NCBI RefSeq assembly: GCF_001509405.1
Contig: NZ_CP011502.1
Location: forward strand, 2,356,001 to 2,420,000
Length of the DNA: 64,000 nucleotides
Direction of reading: 5' to 3'
Source: Aeromicrobium erythreum
GTDB lineage: Bacteria > Actinomycetota > Actinomycetes > Propionibacteriales > Nocardioidaceae
Made by a program: the position numbers and the translations under genes. The notes below the pieces were generated by a model. It made no database searches and was not told the origin of the DNA. It was given only the letters and a program-made list of their open reading frames with translations. Each line of letters begins with the position of its first letter. Positions within the stretch are counted from its first letter, which is position 1. Of this stretch, positions 53,694-62,598 are shown piece by piece.

Positions 53694-54300
53694 GCGCACC
53701 CGCGTCGCCCCGGTCGTCCTGCTCGCCGTCCTGCTCGTCGCACTGCTCTCGGGCTGCGGCGGGCAGGACGCGGCGCCCGAGGAGCCGCCGCGCAGCACGT
53801 CGAGTGCCTCGGCGACCGCCGCCGCGCCGACGAGCCCGGCGACGGAGCGCGCAGCGGCTCCCCCGCGGCGCGTGACGATCCCGACCCTGGGTCTCGACGA
53901 GGAGCTCGTCGACCTCGGCATCGACGACGCGAGCGGCGAGCTGGAGGTGCCCGAGGACCCTGCCCGCGTGGGTTGGTTCACCGGCGGCGGCAAGCCGGGC
54001 GAGACGTGGCCGGTGGTCATCGCCGGCCACAAGGACTCACGCACGGGACCGGCCGTCTTCGCCCGGCTCACGGAGCTGCAGGTCGGCCAGCAGGTGAGCG
54101 TCGTCGACACCCGCAACCAGCGCCGCACCTACGAGATCACCGAGGTGCGCGACGTACCGCAGGACGGACGGTTCCCGACCGACGACGTGTACGGCGAGAC
54201 GGGTGACTCCCAGCTGCGGCTCATCACCTGCACCGGACCGTACGACCGCGGCGTCGGCCGCTACACCGAGAACCGTGTGGTGTTCGCCGAGGAGGTCTGA
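53686..54300 (+). CDS. Class F-like sortase
   Basis: A 204-residue sortase. The catalytic histidine is in VVIAGHKDS, the cysteine in RLITCTGPY, and the arginine in YTENRVVF. The N-terminus VVLLAVLLVALLSGCGG doubles as a lipobox, so the enzyme may be lipid-anchored instead of held by a TM helix. A P/S/T-rich spacer follows. GTG at 53686 overlaps the CHRD gene. The natural substrate is presumably the CHRD protein. Confidence 0.87.
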   Translation: MPERTRVAPVVLLAVLLVALLSGCGGQDAAPEEPPRSTSSASATAAAPTSPATERAAAPPRRVTIPTLGLDEELVDLGIDDASGELEVPEDPARVGWFTGGGKPGETWPVVIAGHKDSRTGPAVFARLTELQVGQQVSVVDTRNQRRTYEITEVRDVPQDGRFPTDDVYGETGDSQLRLITCTGPYDRGVGRYTENRVVFAEEV

Positions 54301-54310
54301 GCCACGGACG

Positions 54311-54346
54311 TGGAGCGCCCCGGTCAGAACAGGCCGGGGCGCTCCA
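54311..54346. terminator. Convergent 13-bp hairpin terminator
   Basis: TGGAGCGCCCCGG (54311-54323) pairs perfectly with 54334-54346. It sits between the convergent sortase and ogt genes, covering the ogt stop region. Confidence 0.75.
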
Positions 54347-54785
54347 GTGCGAGCAAGGTGCGCTTGCGCTCGACACCGCCTGCGTACCCGGTGAGCGAGC
54401 CGTCGGCGCCGACCACCCGGTGGCACGGCACGACGACGGGCAGCGGGTTGGCGCCGTTGGCCGCGCCGACCGCGCGCGAGACCACCGGCTCGTACCCCAG
54501 ACGGCGCGCCACCTCGGCGTAGCTCGCGGTCTCGCCGTACGGGATCCGGTGCAGCTCGCCCCACACCTTCTTCTGGAACTCGGTGCCGTCGTTGGCGAGC
54601 GGGAGGTCGAACTCGTGCCGCTCCCCCGCGAAGTAGGCGGCCAGCTGCTCCTCCGCGAGGTCGAGGACGGGGTCGGCGACCCGCCGGCCGACCGGCTCCG
54701 CGTCGAACTCGATCCTCGTGAGGAGCCCGGCCGACGCGTGCAGCCGCAGGCCTCCGATCGGTGAGTCGATCCATCGGGTGCTCAT
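54324..54785 (-). CDS. ogt: Methylated-DNA--protein-cysteine methyltransferase
   Basis: A 153-residue suicide repair protein for O6-methylguanine. Acceptor cysteine in the invariant PCHRV (VVVPCHRVVGADGS), with the recognition helix YAEVARRLGYEP. ATG overlaps the ada-alkA stop as ATGA; the two are one alkylation-repair operon. Confidence 0.95.
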   Translation of the reverse strand: MSTRWIDSPIGGLRLHASAGLLTRIEFDAEPVGRRVADPVLDLAEEQLAAYFAGERHEFDLPLANDGTEFQKKVWGELHRIPYGETASYAEVARRLGYEPVVSRAVGAANGANPLPVVVPCHRVVGADGSLTGYAGGVERKRTLLALERPGLF

Positions 54786-56260
54786 GCTCTCGATCCTCTC
54801 GTGCGCTGCTCGGCCTGGCGGGCGAGGTGCTCGGTCCACAGGTGCATGCCGGCGTAGGAGCGCCAGGGGCTCCAGTGCCGGACGTCGTCGGTCGTGGCAC
54901 CGCGGGCGTCGAGGATGCGGCGCAGGACCAGGTCGGTGTCGAGGAGGACGTCGGGGTCGCCGAGTCCGCGCATCCGGACGTAGCCGACCGTCCAGGGTCC
55001 GATGCCCGGGAGCGCCAGCAGCGTCCGGCTCGCCTCGTCCCGGTCGACGCCGACGTCGAGCGAGAGGTCGCCCACCGCGACCGCGTGCGCGAGCCCGACC
55101 ACGGTGCGCCCGCGCGAGCGCGGCATCGGGAGCGTCTCCGGCTCGAGCGTGGCGAGCGCGTCGGCCGTCGGGAACGCGTGGGTGAGGCCGTGCTCGTGCG
55201 CGAGGTCGAAGGTCACGGGCTCCCCCGCCGTCGCCACGACGCGGCCGAGGACCGTCCGGGCCCCGCTGACGGAGACCTGCTGCCCGACCACGGTGCGGAC
55301 GGCGGTCTCGGCGGCGTCGACCGTGCCCGGCACCCGCAGACCGGGGCGGGTCGCGACGAGGTCGGCCAGGTCGACCGCGTGCGGGCCCGGCTCGGCGAGC
55401 GCGGTGTCGACGGCAGCGGGGTCGGCGTCGAGGTCGAGGAGGTGACGCAGCCGCGCGACCGCCGCGGTCAGGTCGCGCTGGTCGGCGAGCTCGAGCCGGA
55501 CGGCCACGTGGTCGTCGTGCAGGACCATCTCGGCAGCACCGTTGCCGTGGGGCAGGGTCAGCACGCGCGCGAACAGCCGCCCGTCACCGCGCTCCAGGCC
55601 GGGCACGGCGTGGTCGGCCAGGAAGCCGGCCAGCGCGTCGGCGTGGAACGGCTGGCGGACGGCGAGCCGCAGGTGCAGCGCGCCGCCCCCGCGCGTGCCC
55701 GCCGGCCCGTGCGCACGCAGCTCGGTCGGCGTCCGCGCGAAGGCCCGACGGAACGCGTCGTTGAACTGACGCACCGACGAGAACCCCGACGCGAACGCGA
55801 TGTCGGCCATCGACAGGTCCGTCGTCTCGACGAGCACCCGCGCCGTCCGTGTGCGCTGCGACGTCGCGAGCGCGAGCGGACCGGCGCCGAGCTCCTGGGT
55901 GAGCATGCGGGTGACGTGCCGCTCGCTGTAGCCGAGCCGGCTCGCGAGACCCGGCACACCCTCACGCTCGACCACGCCGTCGCGCACCAGGCGGACCGCC
56001 CGGCCCACGACGTCGGCGCGGACGTCCCACTCCGGCGACCCGGGCGTGCTGTCGGGGCGGCACCGTCGGCAGGCCCGGAAGCCGGCGGCCTCCGCCGACG
56101 CGGCGCTGCGGTGGAACTCGACGTTCTCGCGCCGCGGCGTTCGCGCGGGGCAGGACGGGCGGCAGTAGATGCCGGTCGTGCGGACCGCGGTGAAGAACAC
56201 GCCGTCGAAGCGTTCGTCGCGCGAGCTCACCGCCCGGTACTGCGCCTCGACGTCGTCCAC
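54782..56260 (-). CDS. Ada-type regulator fused to AlkA 3-methyladenine glycosylase
   Basis: A 492-residue fusion. Residues 1-75: Ada zinc methyl-phosphotriester sensor (GIYCRPSCPAR and ACRRCRPD). About 80-180: AraC-type HTH (MADIAFASGFSSVRQFNDAF). From 200: AlkA glycosylase with VGQQVSVSGARTVLGR and the HhH-GPD aspartate (LPGIGPWTVGYVRMRGLGDPD). Senses methyl damage and excises alkylated bases. GTG 56260 is the only start that removes a long repeat-derived N-terminal extension. Confidence 0.93.
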   Translation of the reverse strand: MDDVEAQYRAVSSRDERFDGVFFTAVRTTGIYCRPSCPARTPRRENVEFHRSAASAEAAGFRACRRCRPDSTPGSPEWDVRADVVGRAVRLVRDGVVEREGVPGLASRLGYSERHVTRMLTQELGAGPLALATSQRTRTARVLVETTDLSMADIAFASGFSSVRQFNDAFRRAFARTPTELRAHGPAGTRGGGALHLRLAVRQPFHADALAGFLADHAVPGLERGDGRLFARVLTLPHGNGAAEMVLHDDHVAVRLELADQRDLTAAVARLRHLLDLDADPAAVDTALAEPGPHAVDLADLVATRPGLRVPGTVDAAETAVRTVVGQQVSVSGARTVLGRVVATAGEPVTFDLAHEHGLTHAFPTADALATLEPETLPMPRSRGRTVVGLAHAVAVGDLSLDVGVDRDEASRTLLALPGIGPWTVGYVRMRGLGDPDVLLDTDLVLRRILDARGATTDDVRHWSPWRSYAGMHLWTEHLARQAEQRTRGSRA

Positions 56261-56322
56261 ACCCCCATCCTGCCCTGGCGGCCCTGAGGTCTCTGGCGGG
56301 ATTCGGACGTGGCCGTGGGACG

Positions 56323-57132
56323 TCAGCGTCCGCGCTTCCTCCGGCGGACCATCACGGCCTTGCCGTCGCGCTTGACCTCGAACAGGTCGATCGCCTCGAT
56401 CAGGCCGCTGAACTTGGCGTAGCCGTAGTTGCCGGGCTGGATCGACGACTGGTTGCGGATCTGGTCGCTCACCTGCGACAGCTGCGCCCACCCGTCGTCG
56501 TCCGCGGCCTCGTCGACCGCGGTGCGCAGCATGCGCACGAGCTGACGGTCGCTCTTGAGGGTGGCGGAGTCGACCCGCTGACCGGGCCGCGTGGTGCGCC
56601 CTGCCGACGTCTTCGTGGTCTCGACGGTGTCGCCGCCGCCGGCGCCACCGGTCTCGGCGACGTCGTCGGTGTCCTCGACGTCGTCGTCGGTGTCGTCGTC
56701 CTCGCGCAGCGTCTCGAGCTTGTAGAACGTCGAGCACGCGTTCTGGAACGCCTTGGGCGCCTTCTCCCCACCGAACCCGAGCACCTCGGCGCCCGACTGG
56801 CGCAGCCGCATGACGAGCGGCGTGAAGTCGGCGTCGCTCGAGACGATCGCGAACCCGTCGGCCACACCGGCGTGCAGGAGGTCCATCGCGTCGATCACCA
56901 TCGCGATGTCGGACGCGTTCTTGCCCTTCGTGTACGCGAACTGCTGCACCGGCGCGATCGCGAACTCCTGCAGCCGGCTCTCCCACCCCTTCAGGTGCGC
57001 GTTCTTCCAGTCCCCGTACGCACGCCTGACGTGCGCGTTCCCCGACTTCGCGACCTGCGACAAGATCGCGCCGATCTTCGAGGCAGGCGCGTTGTCGGCG
57101 TCGATGAGCACGGCGATGCGAGCAGGAGGCAT
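56323..57132 (-). CDS. NYN-domain RNase with OST-HTH/LOTUS domain
   Basis: A 269-residue protein. Residues 1-150: NYN (PIN-like) nuclease with ligands in IAVLIDADNAPA, ASDIAMVIDAMDLL and FAIVSSDADFTPLV. An acidic D/E linker (DDDTDDDVEDTDDV) separates it from a C-terminal OST-HTH/LOTUS domain (about 190-265, LVRMLRTAVDEAADDDGWA, YGYAKFSGLIEAI), which usually binds RNA. This LabA/MARF1-like layout suggests structured-RNA cleavage. No target is known. Its upstream flank is the copy B repeat. Confidence 0.85.
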   Translation of the reverse strand: MPPARIAVLIDADNAPASKIGAILSQVAKSGNAHVRRAYGDWKNAHLKGWESRLQEFAIAPVQQFAYTKGKNASDIAMVIDAMDLLHAGVADGFAIVSSDADFTPLVMRLRQSGAEVLGFGGEKAPKAFQNACSTFYKLETLREDDDTDDDVEDTDDVAETGGAGGGDTVETTKTSAGRTTRPGQRVDSATLKSDRQLVRMLRTAVDEAADDDGWAQLSQVSDQIRNQSSIQPGNYGYAKFSGLIEAIDLFEVKRDGKAVMVRRRKRGR

Positions 57133-57164
57133 GGGTCCACCCTAGGGGCGGCGGGTGAGGCGGT

Positions 57165-57848
57165 TGACCACGCGTCGGGGGCGTCCTGCTGCTGCGCTGC
57201 CTGCGGGGGTCTCGTCCCGCTGCTGCGCAGCTGCAAGGGGTCCGGACTTGCTGGTGCGCTGCCGCGGGTCGCGCTCGGAGTGGTCTCCGAAAGGGCCTCG
57301 ACCGGGCGGCTGGCGGCTGCGCCGGTCTGGGGTCTCGGGCTGTGGCTCGCGTGGGACCCCAGAATCTGCGTTCGTGCGCTGAGATTTCAAGGAATCTGCG
57401 TTTGCTACCGGATCCCGTCACCAACGCAGAAGTGTTCGTCCTTCGTCGCACGAATGAAGAATCTTGGGTGCACTTCGGGGTGGGGTGGGCAGTGCTTCTC
57501 CCTTCTCGTGGCACGGTCCACGAGAAGGGAGAATCTCTGCCACGTCTGACCTCCCCGGCGGTGGATCTGCCACCTGTAGAGCGCTCAGAAGGTGGCAGAT
57601 CCACCGATGGCCAGCGCAAACGCAGACTCCTACGTCCACTCCCAGCACCAACCCGCAGCCCGACACCCCAGACCAGCGCGCCACCCAGCCGCCCGGTCGA
57701 GGCCCTTGCGGAGCGTAGGACGAGTCAAAGCCGCACCAGCGCAGCCCCGCCCGAGGGGGGAGCCGCACCGACGCAGCCGCTGCTCGACGAGAAACCGCAC
57801 CAACGCAGCCGCAGGACGAGCGAAAGCACCAGACCCCCGGCCGAGGGC
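57165..57848. repeat. Non-coding inverted-repeat element, copy B
   Basis: About 680 bases between the NYN gene and the tRNA cluster, with no gene. Long arms 57285-57345 and 57650-57713 are inverted copies. Inner perfect hairpins: 57496-57511 with 57518-57533 (16 bp) and 57559-57575 with 57590-57606 (17 bp). The right end has three degenerate units of about 33 bp beginning CCGCACC. Homologous in inverted orientation to 42628-43175. Confidence 0.75.
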
Positions 57849-57871
57849 CGGGGGGTCTGGGGTGGTGCTGG

Positions 57872-57944
57872 TAGCCCCGACGGGATTCGAACCCGCGCTA
57901 CCGCCTTGAGAGGGCGGCGTGCTAGGCCGCTACACAACGGGGCC
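57872..57944 (-). tRNA. tRNA-Glu (CTC)
   Basis: Acceptor GGCCCCG/CGGGGCT with a G-U first pair, anticodon arm CGCC-CTCTCAA-GGCG giving CTC, T-arm GCGGGTTCGAATCCCGT. No encoded CCA. Last of a three-tRNA minus-strand cluster. Confidence 0.93.
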
Positions 57945-58005
57945 ACGGTCCACGAGGGACCATGTGAGCAGTGCAGCCGCGCCGAGGCGCGGTGCGACTG
58001 TCTCG

Positions 58006-58078
58006 TACCCCGTACCGGATTCGAACCGGCGATCTCCGCCTTGAGAGGGCGGCGTCATAACCGCTAGACCAACGGGGC
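58006..58078 (-). tRNA. tRNA-Glu (CTC), second copy
   Basis: Acceptor GCCCCGT/ACGGGGT, anticodon arm CGCC-CTCTCAA-GGCG giving CTC, T-arm CCGGTTCGAATCCGG. The anticodon arm is identical to the other Glu tRNA 60 bases away while the D- and T-arms differ. Confidence 0.93.
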
Positions 58079-58105
58079 GCGGACCGGGCGCAAGCCCGAT
58101 CTTCG

Positions 58106-58177
58106 CTGGGGTACTAGGACTCGAACCTAGAATGGCGGTACCAGAAACCGCTGTGTTGCCAATTACACCATACCCCA
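58106..58177 (-). tRNA. tRNA-Gln (CTG)
   Basis: Acceptor TGGGGTA/TACCCCA with discriminator G, anticodon stem GCGGT/ACCGC around TTCTGGT giving CTG, and T-arm CTAGGTTCGAGTCCTAG. First tRNA of the cluster downstream of gltX. Confidence 0.95.
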
Positions 58178-58285
58178 TGGGGGTATCGGATCCCGCTCTC
58201 TCGACCGGTGTCCGAACCAGGGAGAAACCTTACCCGACGTCGTCTCGGACTCTCAAACCGGGTCCCTCGACGACGTCGGCCGGTC

Positions 58286-59827
58286 TCAGACGACGGCGCG
58301 CAGCCGCGCCAGGGTGCGCTTGCGCCCCAGCAGCTCGAGCGACTCGAACAACGGCGGGGAGATCCGGCTGCCCGTGGCCGCCACGCGCACCGGCCCGAAC
58401 GCGACCCTCGGCTTCAGCCCGAGGTCGTCGATCAGCGCCACGCGCAGCGCGCCCTCGATCGTCGGCGTCGACCACTCCACGGTCGAGCCGATCGACTCCA
58501 GCGCGGCGAGCGCGGCTCGCACGACGTCGAGACCCTTCTCGTCGAGCTGCTTCGCAGCGTCGGCCTCGTCGATCGTGAAGGTGGCGTCGTCGACGAACAG
58601 GAAGCGCAGCATCGCCACCGCCTCGGTCAGCAGCGCCATCCGCTCGTGCACGAGCGGCACCGCCGCCGCCAGCATCGCCGCCTCCGACTCCGTCGGCGGG
58701 TCCTGCACAAGGCCCTCCGCCACGAAGAACGGCACCAGGCGGGAGCGCAGCTCCTCATCCGACAGCAGCCGGACGTGGTCGCCGTTGATCGCCTCGCACT
58801 TCTTGAGGTCGAACCGCGCCGGGTTCGGGTTGACGCGCGAGATCTCGAAGGCCTGCACCATCTCCTCGAGCGTGAAGACGTCCTTCTCGACACCGTCGAC
58901 GGCCGGCAACGACCAGCCGAGCAGCGCGAGGTAGTTCAGGAGCCCCTCGGCGAGGAAGCCTTGGTCGCGGTAGCCCAGCAGGTTCGACTCGGGGTCGCGC
59001 TTCGACAGCTTCTTGTTGCCGGCGCCCGTCACGTACGGCAGGTGCCCGAAGCGCGGGACCATGCCGTGACCCAGCCCGATCTGCGCGAACGCCTCGTACA
59101 TCGCGATCTGGCGCGGGGTGGAGCTGAGGATGTCCTCGCCGCGCAGCACGTGCGTGATGCCCATCAGCGCGTCGTCCGTGGGGTTGGTGAGCGTGTACAG
59201 CGGCTGGCCGTTGGCGCGGACGATGACGAAGTCCTGCACGTTGTCGGCGCCGAAGGTGATCGGTCCACGCACGAGGTCGTCGAACGTCCAGTCCTTCGCG
59301 GGCATCTTGAACCGGATCACCGGCTGGCGGCCCTCGGCCTCGTAGGCCGCCTGCTGCTCGGGGGTGAGGTCGCGGTGCAGGCCGTCGTAGCCACTCGGGC
59401 GACCCGCCGCGCGGGCCGCGTCGCGACGCTGCTCCAGCTCCTCGGCGGTGTCGTACGCCTTGTACGCGAGGCCGGCGTCGAGCAGACGCTGCGCGACGTC
59501 GGCGTAGACGTCCATCCGCTGGCTCTGGCGGTACGGACCGTTCGGGCCGCCGACCTCGACGCCCTCGTCCCAGTCGAGGCCGAGCCAGCGCATCACGTCG
59601 ACGAGCAGGTCGTAGGACTCCTCGCTGTCGCGACTCGCGTCGGTGTCCTCGATGCGGAACACGAAACGACCGCCGCGGTGCCGCGCGTACGCCCAGCTGA
59701 ACAGCGCGGTGCGGGCCATGCCGACGTGCGGGTTGCCGGTGGGTGACGGGCAGAACCGCGCCACGACGGGCACGTCGTCGCCGACCGTCGGGATCGACGC
59801 GGTCGACGTCACGGGGCTGTCAGTCAT
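58286..59827 (-). CDS. gltX: Glutamyl-tRNA synthetase (non-discriminating type expected)
   Basis: A 513-residue class I synthetase. HIGH-like motif [17 protein letters not shown] and KMSKS-like motif KKLSKRDPE. In actinobacteria the enzyme charges tRNA-Glu and also misacylates tRNA-Gln for GatCAB. Directly downstream lie tRNA-Gln and two tRNA-Glu genes, exactly its substrates. The start overlaps the FAH gene by 8 bases. Confidence 0.96.
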   Translation of the reverse strand: MTDSPVTSTASIPTVGDDVPVVARFCPSPTGNPHVGMARTALFSWAYARHRGGRFVFRIEDTDASRDSEESYDLLVDVMRWLGLDWDEGVEVGGPNGPYRQSQRMDVYADVAQRLLDAGLAYKAYDTAEELEQRRDAARAAGRPSGYDGLHRDLTPEQQAAYEAEGRQPVIRFKMPAKDWTFDDLVRGPITFGADNVQDFVIVRANGQPLYTLTNPTDDALMGITHVLRGEDILSSTPRQIAMYEAFAQIGLGHGMVPRFGHLPYVTGAGNKKLSKRDPESNLLGYRDQGFLAEGLLNYLALLGWSLPAVDGVEKDVFTLEEMVQAFEISRVNPNPARFDLKKCEAINGDHVRLLSDEELRSRLVPFFVAEGLVQDPPTESEAAMLAAAVPLVHERMALLTEAVAMLRFLFVDDATFTIDEADAAKQLDEKGLDVVRAALAALESIGSTVEWSTPTIEGALRVALIDDLGLKPRVAFGPVRVAATGSRISPPLFESLELLGRKRTLARLRAVV

Positions 59828-60599
59828 GGGAGACCACCTGGTTGGAGAGGGTGCCGATGCCCTCGACGGTCACGCTCACCGTGTCGCCCACCTGGACGGG
59901 TCCGACGCCCTCGGGCGTGCCGGTGAGGATGACGTCGCCGGGCAGCAGCGTCATGAAGGAGGAGACGTAGGCGACGATGTCGGCCACGGAGAAGACCATG
60001 TCGCTCGTGCGGCCGTCCTGGCGCAGCTCGCCACCCACCTCGCAGGTCACGCGCAGGTCGGACGGGTCGAGGTTGGTCTCGATCCAAGGTCCGAGCGGGC
60101 AGAACGTGTCGAAGCCCTTCGCGCGGGCCCACTGGCCGTCGGTGCGCTGGAGGTCGCGGGCGGTCACGTCGTTGGCGGCGGTGTAGCCGAACACGACCTT
60201 GTCGACGTCCTCGACGGCGACGTCCTTGCAGATGCGCCCGATCACGACGGCCAGCTCGGCCTCGTGGTGCACCTCCGAGCTCTGCGCGGGGTAGACGACC
60301 GGGTCGCCGGGGCCCACGACGCTGGTGTTCGGCTTCAGGAAGACGAGAGGCTCGGCGGGCACCTCCCCGCCCATCTCGGCGGCGTGCGCGACGTAGTTCT
60401 TGCCCACGCACACGACCTTGCTGCGCGGGATGACCGGCGCCAGCAGCCGCACGTCGTCGACGGCGATCTTCTGCCCCGTCAGCTCGTAGCCCGCGTACAG
60501 CGGGTCACCCTTCAGGACGGCGATCGTGGGCGTCCCGTCCTCGTCGCCGACCAGACCGAATCGGGGGTCGTCGTCCCCCGCGAACCTCGCAACACGCAT
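59820..60599 (-). CDS. Fumarylacetoacetate hydrolase family protein
   Basis: A 259-residue FAH-fold enzyme. Metal ligands in [13 protein letters not shown] (E-x-E) and the aspartate of [15 protein letters not shown] in [11 protein letters not shown]. Members hydrolyse or isomerise acylpyruvates or decarboxylate oxaloacetate; the substrate is open. Upstream neighbour of gltX. Confidence 0.9.
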   Translation of the reverse strand: MRVARFAGDDDPRFGLVGDEDGTPTIAVLKGDPLYAGYELTGQKIAVDDVRLLAPVIPRSKVVCVGKNYVAHAAEMGGEVPAEPLVFLKPNTSVVGPGDPVVYPAQSSEVHHEAELAVVIGRICKDVAVEDVDKVVFGYTAANDVTARDLQRTDGQWARAKGFDTFCPLGPWIETNLDPSDLRVTCEVGGELRQDGRTSDMVFSVADIVAYVSSFMTLLPGDVILTGTPEGVGPVQVGDTVSVTVEGIGTLSNQVVSHD

Positions 60600-60628
60600 G
60601 CCCCGACCCTACCGAGCGGGGGCGGCGG

Positions 60629-61297
60629 CTACTCGACCGGACGGGCCGACTCGATGGTGACCGCCTTGGCGGGGGCACCGTCGCCCACGCCGCCCTCGGC
60701 GCCCACGGAGACGACCTTCTTCAGCGCCGTCATCCCCTCGGGCGAGATGGTGCCGAGCAGGGTGTAGTCCGGTGGGAACTGGGAGTCGGCGAAGTTCAGG
60801 AAGAACTGCGACCCGTTCGTGTCAGGGCCGGCGTTCGCCATCGCGACGCTGCCGGCCGGATAGCTCTCGTCGCCGCTGAGCTCGTCGGCGAAGGAGTAGC
60901 CGGGGCCGCCGCTGCCCGTGCCGGTCGGGTCGCCGCACTGGAGGATGCCGTAGGGCACCTGCGCAGGGTCGCTCACGCGGCTGCAGGGGGCGTCGTCGTA
61001 GTAGCCCTGCTCGGCGAGCGAGGTGAACGACGTCGCGGCGCAGGGTGCCTTCGTGTTCAGCTCGATCGGCACCTCCGCGCCGTTGATCGTGAGCACCACC
61101 GACGTCGCCGGCTTCGCGTCCGCCGCGGGCGGGTCGACCTTCTTGGCCGCCTCTCCCCCACGCACCCAGTCGCACCCGCCCGTCGACGCCGATCCGTCGG
61201 CGTCGTCCTTCGCAGCCGACGAGTCGTCACCACCGCAGCCGCTGAGGGCGACGGAGGCGGTCAGGGCGAGCAGGGCGGCAGTTCGACGCAGGCGCAT
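60629..61297 (-). CDS. Cyclophilin-type peptidyl-prolyl isomerase lipoprotein
   Basis: A 222-residue exported isomerase. Signal MRLRRTAALLALTASVALSG with lipobox LSGC. Cyclophilin domain from about residue 63 (SVVLTINGAEVPIELN) with GSQFFLNFADSQFPPDYTLL and a conserved PIELNTKAP N-part; the canonical catalytic arginine is replaced by S-R-V-S in a shortened loop. Likely folds secreted proteins on the outer membrane face. Confidence 0.9.
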   Translation of the reverse strand: MRLRRTAALLALTASVALSGCGGDDSSAAKDDADGSASTGGCDWVRGGEAAKKVDPPAADAKPATSVVLTINGAEVPIELNTKAPCAATSFTSLAEQGYYDDAPCSRVSDPAQVPYGILQCGDPTGTGSGGPGYSFADELSGDESYPAGSVAMANAGPDTNGSQFFLNFADSQFPPDYTLLGTISPEGMTALKKVVSVGAEGGVGDGAPAKAVTIESARPVE

Positions 61298-61320
61298 GAC
61301 CGGATCGTAGACAACGCGGG

Positions 61321-61791
61321 TCAGAGTCGGGCGTGCACCGCGCGGAAGCGCTCGACGGACGGGGCGTCCGGGTCGCGCCCGACCTCGACCACGACCTCCA
61401 CGAGCCCGGGCGCGAGGTCGGGCGGGACCGGCGCGTCGTCGACGACCACCAGGAGGCCCGCCTCGGCGACGCAGGGCGCGACCTGGCCCGACGTCGACGC
61501 GTCGGCCACGACCAGGGCGAACCGTCCGTGCCACGCGTCGGGGACGTCGGCCGCGGCGACGTCGACGACGTGCACGCGCGGCGGGGCTGCGTCGTCGGGG
61601 GTGACCGGGTCGAGCACGAACACCTCGTAGCCGAGCGTGGCCAGGTGGATCGCGTCGGCCACCGAGTCCGCCGCGGCGACGAGTGCGGCCAGGCCGTCTC
61701 CGGCCACGCCGGCCGTGGTGGTCCAGTCGGTCAGCAGACGGCGCGGCGACGCCTTCGGTCCTCGCACAGGGGCTCCTCCTGGTCCGGTCAT
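61321..61791 (-). CDS. Hypothetical protein downstream of uppS
   Basis: A 156-residue soluble protein. The body alternates beta-alpha-beta elements ([39 protein letters not shown]), suggesting a Rossmann-like fold, but no nucleotide motif or catalytic set is clear. ATG 61791 overlaps the uppS stop as ATGA. Not recognised. Confidence 0.6.
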   Translation of the reverse strand: MTGPGGAPVRGPKASPRRLLTDWTTTAGVAGDGLAALVAAADSVADAIHLATLGYEVFVLDPVTPDDAAPPRVHVVDVAAADVPDAWHGRFALVVADASTSGQVAPCVAEAGLLVVVDDAPVPPDLAPGLVEVVVEVGRDPDAPSVERFRAVHARL

Positions 61792-62582
61792 GCCGATCCG
61801 AACCGTCGTTGACGTCGGGCGTACTCCTCGACCGCGGCCCACAGGGCGAGCCGGTCGACGTCGGGCCAGGCGATGTCGGAGAACACCAGCTCGGCGTAGG
61901 CCGACTGCCAGGGCAGGAAGTTGCTCGTGCGCTGCTCGCCGGAGGTGCGCCAGAAGAGGTCGACGTCGGGCAGGTCGGGCTCGTCGAGGTAGCGCGCGAA
62001 GGTGCGCTCGGTGACGCGGTCGGGGTCGACCTTGCCGGCCTTGACGTCGCGCGCCAGCGCCGCGGCAGCGTCGGCGATCTCGGCGCGTCCGCCGTAGTTG
62101 ACGCACATGGTCAGGCTGAGGGTGTCGTTGTGGCGGGTCAGCCGCTCTGCCGTCTCGAGCTCGTTGATCACGCTGCGCCACAGCCGCCGCGGACGCCCGG
62201 CCCAGCGCACCCGGACGCCGAGCGCGTGCATCTCGTCGCGCCGACGGTGCACGACGTCGCGGTTGAAGCCCATGAGGAAGCGCACCTCCTCGGGCGAGCG
62301 CTTCCAGTTCTCGGTGGAGAACGCGTACACGCTCACCGCCTCGATGCCGAGCTCGATGGCGCCCTTGACGACGTCGAGCAGGGCGAACTCGCCGCGCTTG
62401 TGCCCCTCCGTGCGGGGCAGGCCGCGCTCCTTGGCCCAGCGGCCGTTGCCGTCCATGACGACCGCGACGTGGCGCGGCACCTGGTGCGGCTCGAGCTGGG
62501 GCGGGCGCGCGCCGGACGGGTGCGGCTCGGGTGCGCGCGGCGCCGGGCGAGCGCTCGGGGGACGGCGGGGTGCGGGGGTCAT
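61788..62582 (-). CDS. uppS: Isoprenyl transferase (undecaprenyl diphosphate synthase type)
   Basis: A 264-residue cis-prenyltransferase building the lipid carrier of cell-wall synthesis. Catalytic aspartate in [50 protein letters not shown]. The N-terminal 37 residues are a P/A/R-rich extension. recO lies 16 bases upstream. Confidence 0.94.
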   Translation of the reverse strand: MTPAPRRPPSARPAPRAPEPHPSGARPPQLEPHQVPRHVAVVMDGNGRWAKERGLPRTEGHKRGEFALLDVVKGAIELGIEAVSVYAFSTENWKRSPEEVRFLMGFNRDVVHRRRDEMHALGVRVRWAGRPRRLWRSVINELETAERLTRHNDTLSLTMCVNYGGRAEIADAAAALARDVKAGKVDPDRVTERTFARYLDEPDLPDVDLFWRTSGEQRTSNFLPWQSAYAELVFSDIAWPDVDRLALWAAVEEYARRQRRFGSA

Positions 62583-62598
62583 GGCTCCAGGGCGTTTC

